Below are positions 16,157-24,190 of a stretch of 51,716 nt of DNA, one piece after another. The position numbers were made by a program, and so were the translations under genes. The stretch comes from DASWRT01 sp036403035. GTDB taxonomy: Bacteria > Pseudomonadota > Alphaproteobacteria > ATCC43930 > CGMCC-115725. The stretch lies in the NCBI GenBank assembly GCA_036403035.1, contig DASWRT010000236.1, positions 1 to 51,716 of the forward strand, in the 5' to 3' direction. The notes under the pieces were generated by a model, which saw only the letters and a program-made list of their open reading frames with translations, ran no database searches and had not been told where the DNA came from. Numbering within the stretch: the first letter of the stretch is position 1; every line of letters begins with the position of its first letter.

Positions 16157-16789
16157 ATGCCGCAGCCCGACACCTACCTGAAGGAAACCCCGTCGCAGAC
16201 GGCCGGACCCTACGTCCATATCGGCCTGATCCCGCATCAGGCGGGCTTCGACATCTTCGAGAAGAATTTCAGCCATGTCCTGGTGCGCCCCGAAACGAAG
16301 GGCGAGCGGATCCGCATCGAGGGCCGCGTCCTCGACGGCACGGGCGCCCCGACGCGGGACATCCTGCTGGAGATCTGGCAGGCGAATGCGGCGGGCCGGT
16401 ACAACCACCCGGCCGACCGCCAGGAAAACAAACCGATCGACGAGAGCTTCCGGGGCTGGGGCCGCACCGGCACGGACTTCGAAACCGGCCTCTACACCTT
16501 CGAGACGATCAAGCCCGGCCGCGTCGTCGGGCGGCACGGGCGGCGGCCGATGGCGCCGCACGTCAACTTCTGGATCGTGGCGCGCGGCATCAACATCGGG
16601 CTCAGCACCCGCATGTATTTCTCCGACGAGGCGGAAGCCAACGCCGAAGATCCCGTCCTCAACATCGTCGACCCGCCGGAGCGGCGCGCGACGCTGATCG
16701 CGCAGCGGCAGGAGCGCGGGAAGGAGGTCGTCTACACTTTCGACATCCGCCTCCAGGGTGAAGGCGAGACGGTGTTCTTCGACATCTGA
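16157..16789 (+). CDS. pcaG: Protocatechuate 3,4-dioxygenase alpha subunit
   Basis: The 210-residue protein has the same beta-sandwich as PcaH but lacks the iron-ligand set: it keeps QTAGPYVHIGL at the N terminus and EIWQANAAGRYNHP, while the region matching the His pair reads APHVNFWI. This is the usual division between structural alpha and catalytic beta subunits. The gene starts 3 bases after pcaH, which implies coupled translation and equal amounts of both subunits. Confidence 0.95.
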   Translation: MPQPDTYLKETPSQTAGPYVHIGLIPHQAGFDIFEKNFSHVLVRPETKGERIRIEGRVLDGTGAPTRDILLEIWQANAAGRYNHPADRQENKPIDESFRGWGRTGTDFETGLYTFETIKPGRVVGRHGRRPMAPHVNFWIVARGINIGLSTRMYFSDEAEANAEDPVLNIVDPPERRATLIAQRQERGKEVVYTFDIRLQGEGETVFFDI

Positions 16790-16866
16790 GCGCCGCAGCG
16801 CGCAGCGGCTGTCGGCGGCGGCGATGCGCGCAAGAACGAACGATGACGAAAATAGGAGAGGAAATC

Positions 16867-17703
16867 ATGTCTGACCCCTGCATCATCAGCGTCGCGATCA
16901 CCGGGTCGGTCCCGAAGAAGAAGGACAATCCGGCGGTGCCGGTCACCATTCCCGAACAGATCGAGTCGACGCACGAGGCCTACGAGGCCGGCGCCACGCT
17001 GTGCCACCTGCACGTGCGCGACGAGGAGGAGAAACCCAGTTCCGACGTGGACCGCTTCGCGGCGCTCCAAGAGGGCATCCGCAAGCACTGCCCGGACATG
17101 ATCATCCAGCTCTCGACGGGCGGGCGCGGGCGCGGCCTGGAGCAGCGCGGCGCCATGCTGGGCCTCAAGCCGGACATGGCCTCGCTGGCGACCGGGTCGT
17201 GCAACTTCCCGACCATCGTCTACGAGAACCCGCCGGACTTCGTGCGCGGCTTGGCCAAGCAGATGCAGGAGCTCGGCATCAAGCCGGAGATCGAGGTCTT
17301 CGACCTCGCCATGCTCTACAACACCGCCGACCTGGTGGCCGAAGGGCTGCTGGAGCCGAACACGCACGTGCAGTTCGTGATGGGCGTGCGCAACGCCCTG
17401 CCGGCGCGCCGCGAGATCCTGGAATTCGAGGTCGCGCAGCTCAAGAAGGTGCTGCCCCAGGCGACCTGGGTGGCGGCCGGCATCGGACGCCATCAGATCG
17501 AAGTGAACAACTGGACGCTGGAGATGGGCGGGCACTGCCGCACCGGCCTGGAGGACAATGTCCGCTGGGACAAGACGACGCTGGCGGAGAGCAACGCCCA
17601 GCTGGTCTCCCGCGTCGCGGACCTGTGCGCCCAATACGGACGGCCGGTCGCGACGGCGACGCAGGCGCGGGAGATCCTGGGGCTGCGCCCGGCGGCGGCC
17701 TGA
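16867..17703 (+). CDS. BKACE family (DUF849) beta-keto acid cleavage enzyme
   Basis: The 278-residue TIM-barrel protein has the zinc site of this family: CHLHVRD with His47 and His49 and, near the C terminus, the Glu of GLEDN. Known members condense a beta-keto acid with acetyl-CoA and release acetoacetate and a new CoA ester. ATG at 16867 follows AGGAGAGG; an ATG at 16843 lacks a site. Being placed with pcaHG and quiC, it could act on 3-oxoadipate, giving acetoacetate and succinyl-CoA and so replacing the usual CoA-transferase and thiolase steps. That substrate is inferred from context alone. Confidence 0.85.
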   Translation: MSDPCIISVAITGSVPKKKDNPAVPVTIPEQIESTHEAYEAGATLCHLHVRDEEEKPSSDVDRFAALQEGIRKHCPDMIIQLSTGGRGRGLEQRGAMLGLKPDMASLATGSCNFPTIVYENPPDFVRGLAKQMQELGIKPEIEVFDLAMLYNTADLVAEGLLEPNTHVQFVMGVRNALPARREILEFEVAQLKKVLPQATWVAAGIGRHQIEVNNWTLEMGGHCRTGLEDNVRWDKTTLAESNAQLVSRVADLCAQYGRPVATATQAREILGLRPAAA

Positions 17704-17751
17704 CAGGATCGCCCGCCCCTTCTCCGCCCCTCCGTCCTCATGGAGCGAACC

Positions 17752-19656
17752 ATGCCCGACCTGCCGACGCCGCGGCCGAAATCCATCGCCACCGTCTCGC
17801 TGAGCGGGACGCTGCCGGAGAAGCTGGAAGCCGCCGCGGCGATCGGCTTCGACGGGGTGGAGATCTTCGAGAACGACCTGCTGACGTTCGACGGCTCGCC
17901 CGACGACGTCCGGCAGATCGCGGAGGGGTACGGGCTCGCCATCACGATCTTCCAGCCCTTCCGCGATTTCGAGGCGATGCCGGAACCGCAGCGCGCCCGC
18001 AACCTGGACCGCGCGGAACGCAAGTTCGACGTGATGCAGGCGCTCGGGACCGACCTTGTGTTGGTGTGCAGCAACGTGCAGCCGTCCGCGTTGAACGACG
18101 ATGCGCGGGCCGCCGCCGACCTCGCGGAGATGGCGGAGCGTGCGGCGCGGCGCGGGTTGCGTGTCGGCTACGAGGCGCTGGCCTGGGGCCGGCACGTCAA
18201 CCGGTGGGGCCATGCCTGGAAGATCGTGCAGGAGGCCGGCCACCCGGCGCTCGGACTGATCGTCGACAGCTTCCATACCCTGTCGCTGGACGACGATTTC
18301 TCCGGCATCGCCTCGGTACCGGCCGACAAGCTGTTCTTCGTGCAGCTTGCGGATGCGCCGCGGCTTGCGATGGACGTGCTGTCCTGGAGCCGCCATTTCC
18401 GCAACTTCCCCGGCCAGGGGCAGTTGCCGGTGACCGGGTTCCTGCGCGCTGTGCTCGCCTCCGGCTATGCGGGGCCGCTGTCGCTGGAGATCTTCAACGA
18501 CGAGTTTCGCGCCGCGCCGGCTCGCCTCACGGCGCGGGACGGGCTGCGCTCCCTGATCTTCGCCGAGGCGGAGGCCGGCGGCGCCGACCTGCCCCCGCCG
18601 CCGACGTTCGACGGGTTCGAGTTCCTGGAATTCGCGGTCGACGAAACGGCGGGAGCGGAGCTGGCCGGCTTCCTCGGACGGCTCGGCTTCCATCGGGCCG
18701 GGCGGCACCGGTCCAAGGATGTCGACCTCTACCGGCAGGGGCGGATCAACCTCGTGCTCAATAAGGAGCCGGACAGCGCGGCGTCAGAGCATTTCCAGCT
18801 TCACGGACCGTCGGTCTGCGCGATGGCGCTGCGGGTCGACGATGCGGGGCGCGCCATCGACCGCGCCAAGGCTCTGCTCGTTCCGGAGTGGCGGGAGCGC
18901 GTCGGCGAAGGCGAGCGCCGCATCCCCTCGGTCCGCGCGCCGGACGGGACGCTGATCTATCTCGTGCAGCCCGATCCCTCCGGCCGCAGCATCTACGAGG
19001 ACGATTTCGACCTGTCGGAGCCGCCAGCCGGTGAAACGCCGGTCCTGGACTGTATCGACCATGTCGTGCAGGCCCTGCCGTACGGGCGGATGGACAGTTT
19101 CGTGCTGTTCTACCGCGCGCTGTTCGGCTTCCTGCCCGAGCAGCTTTGGGAGCTGCCGGACCCCTACGGCCTGATCCGCAGCCGGGCGATGGTCAGCCGG
19201 GACCGCACCGTGCGCCTGCCGCTCAACATCTCGGAGAGCCGCCGGACGGCGACGGGCCGCTTCGTCTCGGCCTATGCCGGCGCAGGCGTGCAGCAGATCG
19301 CCTTCGCGGCGGCCGGCGATACCGCGCGGGCGGCGGCCGCCGTCGCGGGTCTCGGCGCCGACATGGTCCCGATCTCCGCGAACTACTACGACGACCTCGG
19401 CGCGCGGCACGGCAGCCTGGACGACGCGGCGCTTGCCGAGTTGCAGCGGCTGAACCTGCTCTATGACCGGGACGAGGGCGGCGGCGAGTTCGTCCACGCC
19501 TACACCGGCAGCTTCGACGGCCGGTTTCACTTCGAGATCGTGCAGCGCCGCGGCGGCTATCGGCAGTTCGGAGCGGCGAACGCCGGCGTGCGGATGGCGG
19601 CGCAAGCCCAGCAACGGGAAGACGAGCATCTCGCCGTCCGGCTGGAGACGCACTGA
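17752..19656 (+). CDS. quiC: 3-dehydroshikimate dehydratase, two-domain QuiC type
   Basis: The 634-residue protein fuses an N-terminal sugar-phosphate-isomerase-like TIM barrel (residues 10-275) to a C-terminal HPPD-like domain (430-634). The barrel has the metal ligands of dehydroshikimate dehydratases: Glu141 (GYEALAWG), Asp172 (IVDSFH), Gln198 (VQLAD) and Glu246 (SLEIFN). It would dehydrate 3-dehydroshikimate to protocatechuate, feeding PcaHG. In the C-terminal domain the HPPD iron triad reads His437, Gln515, Glu595, so one His is replaced and dioxygenase activity is unlikely. ATG at 17752 follows GGAG; another ATG 12 bases earlier is possible. Confidence 0.92.
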   Translation: MPDLPTPRPKSIATVSLSGTLPEKLEAAAAIGFDGVEIFENDLLTFDGSPDDVRQIAEGYGLAITIFQPFRDFEAMPEPQRARNLDRAERKFDVMQALGTDLVLVCSNVQPSALNDDARAAADLAEMAERAARRGLRVGYEALAWGRHVNRWGHAWKIVQEAGHPALGLIVDSFHTLSLDDDFSGIASVPADKLFFVQLADAPRLAMDVLSWSRHFRNFPGQGQLPVTGFLRAVLASGYAGPLSLEIFNDEFRAAPARLTARDGLRSLIFAEAEAGGADLPPPPTFDGFEFLEFAVDETAGAELAGFLGRLGFHRAGRHRSKDVDLYRQGRINLVLNKEPDSAASEHFQLHGPSVCAMALRVDDAGRAIDRAKALLVPEWRERVGEGERRIPSVRAPDGTLIYLVQPDPSGRSIYEDDFDLSEPPAGETPVLDCIDHVVQALPYGRMDSFVLFYRALFGFLPEQLWELPDPYGLIRSRAMVSRDRTVRLPLNISESRRTATGRFVSAYAGAGVQQIAFAAAGDTARAAAAVAGLGADMVPISANYYDDLGARHGSLDDAALAELQRLNLLYDRDEGGGEFVHAYTGSFDGRFHFEIVQRRGGYRQFGAANAGVRMAAQAQQREDEHLAVRLETH

Positions 19657-19672
19657 GGCGCAGGTACAGAAG

Positions 19673-19699
19673 CCCTCCCCCGCCGCGTGCGAGGGAGGG
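19673..19699. terminator. Hairpin between convergent quiC and phaC
   Basis: CCCTCCC (19673-19679) pairs with GGGAGGG (19693-19699) across a 13-base loop, followed by a G/T-rich stretch rather than a T-run. It sits between two convergent genes and may stop both transcripts. Similar CCCTCCC...GGGAGGG blocks are frequent intergenic repeats in alphaproteobacteria, so a repeat origin is also possible. Confidence 0.5.
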
Positions 19700-19762
19700 T
19701 TGGGTGGGGACATCCGGCGCCGAGATCAGGACCGAGATTAGGACTACGCCTCGTCCCCTCGC

Positions 19763-21790
19763 CTACTTCTCCAGCACGTACGTTCCCGGCGCGTCGACTA
19801 ACGGCGGGTAGGCGGCGCTGCCGACCTTCGGCGCGGGGACCATCTCGCCGGAGCGCGCGGCGAGCCATTTCGCCCAATCGGTCCACCAGCTCCCCACGTG
19901 CTGCTTGGCGTCGCGGAGCCATTCCTCGGGCGTGCGCGCCGCCATCGCGTCCGGGCTCTCGTTGGTCCAGTGGCCACCCTTCGCCTTAGCCGGCGGATTG
20001 ATCATGCCGGCGATGTGGCCGCTCGCCGCCAGGACGAAGCGGATCCTGCCGCTCGCCAGCTGCGTGATGCGCCATGCCGACCGCCACGGCACGATGTGGT
20101 CCTTCTCGGCGCCGACCGCATAGATGTCGTTCCTGATGCGGCTCAAGTCGATCGGAACGCCGAGCATCTTGATCTTGCCCGGCTTCACCAAGTTGTTCTC
20201 GAGATAGGTGTTGCGCAGATAGAAGCTGTGCGCGTCGCGCGCCATGCGCGTGCCGTCGCTGTTCCAGTACAGCAGATCGAAGGCCGGCGGCTTGTTCCCG
20301 AGCAGATAGTTGTTGACCACCGTGCTCCAGATCAGGTCGTTCGAGCGCAGCAGGTTGAACATGTTCGACATGTGGCTGCTGTCGAGGTAGCCGCGTTCGA
20401 GCATCTGCCGCTCCATGTACTCGATCTGCGGCTCGTCCATGAACATGGCGGTGTCGCCGACCTCGGCGAAGTCCTGCAGCGACACCATGAAGGTGACGGC
20501 GCCGAAGCGGTCGTCCTTCCGAGCGGCGAGGTAGGCGAGAGTCGTCGCGAGCAAGGTGCCGCCGATGCAGTAGCCGACCGGGTTGACCCGCTCGGAGCCG
20601 GTGATCTCGCGGATGGCGTTGCTTGCCGCGAGCGGCCCCTCGGTCATGTAGTCCTCGAAGGTGACGTCCTCCATCGACGCATCTGGGTTCTTCCAGCTGA
20701 CCATGAAGACGGTAAAGCCCTGGTCGAGGAGGAACCCGACCATGCTGTTCTTCGGCTGCAGGTCGAGGATGTAGTACTTGTTGATCCAGGGCGGCATCAC
20801 GAGCAGCGGCACCGCATGCGTCTTCTCGGTGCGCGGCGAGTACTGGATCAGCTCTAGGATACGGTTGCGGAACACGACCTTGCCGGGCGTCAGCGCCAGG
20901 TTCTTGCCGGGCGCGAAGGCCTGGGTGTCGGTCAGGCTGAGCCGCCCCTCGCGCATGTCGGCGAGCAGGTTGCGCATTCCGTCAGCGACGCTGCCGCCGC
21001 CGGTTTCCAGCGCGCGGCGCAAGGCCGCCGGATTGGTCGGCAGGAACAGCGTCGGGCTCATCGCGTCGACGAACTGGCGGATGTGGAAGAGCAGCCGCTG
21101 CCGCTCCGCCGGATCGACATCCTCCCGGTCCGCTTCCTTGAGGAGTTGCTCGGAGGCGGCGATATAGGTCTGCTTCAGCAGGCGGAAAAACGGATGGTTT
21201 TCCCATTCCGGCGCGTCGAAGCGCTTGTCGGTCTCGCCGCCGCCCCTTCCCGCGTGCTGCTGGTCGGCCGGCGACGCGCCCCAGAAGCGCGCGGTCGTGG
21301 ACAGCCAGGCTTCCGCGGTCTCCTGCCACATCCTGATGCCGAAATTCGCGGCGGCAGCCGTCGCATGGAACGGATCGGTCATGGCGCGGGTGGAAAGGGC
21401 CGACAGCGCGCGCGTGATCTCGGTCCAGTCCACCGGCAGCAGCTTGTTTAACGGATTGACATCCCGGAGCTGGTCGGCGACCGCCGTCGGCAGCATGTCG
21501 AAGCCGCCGGCCGCCGCGGGCTCGTCGCGCCGCGGCTGCGGCATCGTCCGCGCGCCGCCCCTCCCTGCCTCCGGCGTCTGCGGGCTGTCGCCGCCGCCCC
21601 TGGCGGCGCGGTCCGACTCGCCGACGCGGCCGACCGAGAACACCTGATCGGCCGGCGCGGCCTCCGCCGCCATCCGCCGCCGGCGCGTCGCCGCGGCGCC
21701 GGCCTTCGTGCGCTTCGCCTCCCGCCGCCGCTTCGGCTCCGGCTGCTCCTCGATCCCACCCGGCAAGCCCGGCTTACCTCCTTCGTCCAT
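19763..21790 (-). CDS. phaC: Class I poly(3-hydroxyalkanoate) synthase
   Basis: The enzyme polymerises 3-hydroxyacyl-CoA on the surface of storage granules. The catalytic triad is visible: Cys408 in the lipase-like box GYCIGG, Asp564 in EKDHIVPW and His592 in ASGHIAG. The C-terminal region with SPDAMAARTPEEWL and GSWWTDWAKWL is typical of class I. At 675 residues it is longer than the usual 570-600 because of an N-terminal extension of about 85 residues that is rich in Arg, Lys, Pro and Gly and looks disordered. GGAGGGAG before the ATG supports this start. Confidence 0.96.
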   Translation of the reverse strand: MDEGGKPGLPGGIEEQPEPKRRREAKRTKAGAAATRRRRMAAEAAPADQVFSVGRVGESDRAARGGGDSPQTPEAGRGGARTMPQPRRDEPAAAGGFDMLPTAVADQLRDVNPLNKLLPVDWTEITRALSALSTRAMTDPFHATAAAANFGIRMWQETAEAWLSTTARFWGASPADQQHAGRGGGETDKRFDAPEWENHPFFRLLKQTYIAASEQLLKEADREDVDPAERQRLLFHIRQFVDAMSPTLFLPTNPAALRRALETGGGSVADGMRNLLADMREGRLSLTDTQAFAPGKNLALTPGKVVFRNRILELIQYSPRTEKTHAVPLLVMPPWINKYYILDLQPKNSMVGFLLDQGFTVFMVSWKNPDASMEDVTFEDYMTEGPLAASNAIREITGSERVNPVGYCIGGTLLATTLAYLAARKDDRFGAVTFMVSLQDFAEVGDTAMFMDEPQIEYMERQMLERGYLDSSHMSNMFNLLRSNDLIWSTVVNNYLLGNKPPAFDLLYWNSDGTRMARDAHSFYLRNTYLENNLVKPGKIKMLGVPIDLSRIRNDIYAVGAEKDHIVPWRSAWRITQLASGRIRFVLAASGHIAGMINPPAKAKGGHWTNESPDAMAARTPEEWLRDAKQHVGSWWTDWAKWLAARSGEMVPAPKVGSAAYPPLVDAPGTYVLEK

Positions 21791-22013
21791 GATGCTCCCT
21801 CCACTGTTGCGCGCAAGGGTGGGCCGTCCCCCGCGGACCCGTCAAGGGTAGCCGCCCTTCCCTTCCGCGCTCCATCCTGCCAACGCCGGCCGGCGCCCGC
21901 CGGCCCCGCCGGCGTGTCGATTAACCTATCGTTAACCATCGGCCGCGATAAGCGGTGGATCGCCGTTGCCGCACCCGCTGCGGCATGCGCCAACGCCCCG
22001 CCCGGACGCGCCC

Positions 22014-22898
22014 ATGTCCCTCGTGCATTTCGTCGAGCGCCCGGCAATCCGGGCATGCTTCAACCGCGTCCATCTCCGTCCTGGCCTCGCCTGCGCCGAG
22101 GCCGATCTCGACGGCCGCCAGCCGGTCCGGCCGCTGTCTACGCGGTACACGCTGATCGGAACGGCGTTCGATTATCTCGCGCGCTTCAAGACCGCGCACG
22201 TGCTGGGGAGCCGGAACGGCGGCGCCGTCGACATCATCGACGGCGTCTGGATCGCCGAGCGGTCGGTCGAGGCGATGCGGAACCGCCCGGAGTTCGACGA
22301 GCACTACGAGACGTGCCGGCGCCGCCTCGACAATATCCGCCGCGCCGTCGGCGCCTATGCCGGCGGCGATGCGAGCCGGCTGCGCGAGGCGGCGGCCGGC
22401 GCGCAGTGGCTGGCCCATGTCGACGCGCTCCACAGGACCGGCGAGCTGCGCAACCCGGATGCGCGGCTCGACGTCCGCGTCCATGATGAGTTGCTGGCCC
22501 TCGCCGACGCGTTCGAGCCGGAGCGCCTGTTCGCGGGTGCCCGTCGCATCCTGCTCAACCCGACCTACGCGGAAGCGTCGCGCGTCGGCGGCGCCGATCC
22601 CGACCTCGTCGTCGACGACGGCATCGTCGACATCAAGACGACGACAAAGCTGCGCGTCGACCCCGCCCATCTGCGGCAGCTCGCGGGATACGCGGCGATG
22701 CAGCGGCTTGGCGGCATCCGCCTGCCCGACGGCGCGCTGCACGACGCCCCGGCCGCCTGGATCGGCATCTACTTCGCGCGGCACGGCCTGCTGCAATGCT
22801 GGAGGCTGGAGGACGTGCTGCCCGAACCTGCCTTCGACCAGTTCTACGCGGCGTTCCAAAGCGAGATGGACGCGCTCGCCCTGGCAAAGGCCGCTTGA
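22014..22898 (+). CDS. Lone PD-(D/E)XK nuclease-like protein (RecB/Cas4-type fold)
   Basis: The 294-residue protein is unrecognised as a whole, but residues 193-226 read as a PD-(D/E)XK core: Asp197 in ADPDLV, then VDIKT with Asp206 and Lys208 after a short hairpin, and Gln222 with Tyr226 in a following helix (RQLAGYAAM), as in RecB-family nucleases. The N-terminal 180 residues are helical and charged. No ribosome binding site is evident, so the start is uncertain (21966 is the other option). It has no helicase or CRISPR partner nearby. Nuclease activity is predicted from motif only. Confidence 0.6.
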   Translation: MSLVHFVERPAIRACFNRVHLRPGLACAEADLDGRQPVRPLSTRYTLIGTAFDYLARFKTAHVLGSRNGGAVDIIDGVWIAERSVEAMRNRPEFDEHYETCRRRLDNIRRAVGAYAGGDASRLREAAAGAQWLAHVDALHRTGELRNPDARLDVRVHDELLALADAFEPERLFAGARRILLNPTYAEASRVGGADPDLVVDDGIVDIKTTTKLRVDPAHLRQLAGYAAMQRLGGIRLPDGALHDAPAAWIGIYFARHGLLQCWRLEDVLPEPAFDQFYAAFQSEMDALALAKAA

Positions 22899-22979
22899 CG
22901 CCGACACCAGGGCCTTGCCCGTCACGGCGCGGCCGGCGTATGCCGGACGCAGCAAGACCGGACGGGAGGGAAGCAGGCC

Positions 22980-24026
22980 GTGCGCACGAACCGGGTCATC
23001 ACCGTCGTCGGCTGCCACGCCGAAGGCGAGATCGGGGACGTGATCGTCGGCGGCGTCCTGCCGCCGCCGGGCGCCACGATGTACGAAAAGATGCGCGCAA
23101 TGGAGCGCGACAACGACGATCTGCGCCGGCTCCTGCTGCTGGAGCCGCGCGGCAAGGTCTCGCGCAACGTCAACCTCGTCGTCCCGCCGACCCGGCCCGA
23201 CTGCGACGCCGGCGTGATCATCATGGAGGCGACGGAGTACGTGCCGATGTCCGGTTCGAACGCGATGTGCACCGCGACGGTCCTGCTGGAAACCGGGATG
23301 GTGCCGATGCGCGAGCCGGAGACGGTACTGACGCTCGACACGCCGGGCGGCCCGGTGCGCGTCATTGCCGCCTGCCGCGACGGGCGCGTCGAGTCAGTCG
23401 AGCTGACCAACGTGCCGAGCTTCGCCGACCGGCTCGACGCGCCGCTGGAGGTCGAGGGCATCGGCACGATCCGGGTCGACGTCGCCTATGGCGGCATGTT
23501 CTATGCGATCGCCGACGCGGAGGCGCTGGGCTTTGGGGTGACGCCGGACGAGGCGCGCGACTTGGCCGCGACCGGCGAGAAGATCCGGCTCGCCGCCCGC
23601 GCGCAACTCCCCTGCGCGCATCCCGACAACCCCGGCATCTCCGGCGTCACGATCGTGCAGATCGCGCGGCCGTTCAACGGCCCCGGCGTCCCGACGCGTA
23701 ACACCTGCATCATGGCGCCCGGCCGGTCCGACCGCAGCCCGACCGGGACCGGCACCTCGGCGCGGATGGCGGTGCTGCGCGCCCGCGGCCAGATGCGGCC
23801 CGGCGATACGCTGATCCATGAATCGATCATCGGCTCGCGCTTCATCGGCCGCATCCTGTCCGATACAACGGTCGGCGGAGGAAGCCGGCCGGCGGTCGTC
23901 AACAGCCTCAAGGGGCGCGCCTGGACGACCGGCCTGTTCCAGTACTTCGTCGATCCGGCCGACCCGTTCGCCAACGGCTATCTGGTGAGCGACACCTGGG
24001 GCGTCACCGGCACGGCTACGCAGTAG
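22980..24026 (+). CDS. Proline racemase / hydroxyproline epimerase family protein, variant active site
   Basis: The 348-residue protein has the fold signature of the family (N-terminal CHAEGEIGDVIVGG, C-terminal DRSPTGTGTSARMA). Of the two catalytic positions, the first (MCGHN in proline racemase) reads MSGSN with Ser91, and the second (DRSPCGTGT) has Thr255; Asp251 is kept. The Thr form occurs in trans-3-hydroxyproline dehydratases, but those keep the first Cys. The GTG start at 22980 follows GGGAGGG. An aldehyde dehydrogenase gene lies downstream, as in hydroxyproline loci. The exact reaction is uncertain. Confidence 0.8.
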   Translation: MRTNRVITVVGCHAEGEIGDVIVGGVLPPPGATMYEKMRAMERDNDDLRRLLLLEPRGKVSRNVNLVVPPTRPDCDAGVIIMEATEYVPMSGSNAMCTATVLLETGMVPMREPETVLTLDTPGGPVRVIAACRDGRVESVELTNVPSFADRLDAPLEVEGIGTIRVDVAYGGMFYAIADAEALGFGVTPDEARDLAATGEKIRLAARAQLPCAHPDNPGISGVTIVQIARPFNGPGVPTRNTCIMAPGRSDRSPTGTGTSARMAVLRARGQMRPGDTLIHESIIGSRFIGRILSDTTVGGGSRPAVVNSLKGRAWTTGLFQYFVDPADPFANGYLVSDTWGVTGTATQ

Positions 24027-24190
24027 CCCTCATGGTGCGGCGCAGCAGGAATCTGCCGCCGCGACGCCGCTTTGCATCCGCGGCGCCCATCCCCATTATG
24101 AGGTAGACGACCGGCTTTGCCGCCGCCGCCGAGCGGGAGCGGCATGCCGGCGGCATTCCTTTTCGATCCCGCAGACGCGATGAGGTGACG

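Noticed and set aside
16732..18708. Minus-strand frame of 658 residues
   Set aside because: It lies opposite the BKACE and quiC genes, which have complete catalytic motifs and good ribosome binding sites.
22014..22898. PD-(D/E)XK protein considered as Cas4 or part of a defence island
   Set aside because: No iron-sulfur Cys cluster in the sequence and no CRISPR, methylase, helicase or transposase gene nearby.
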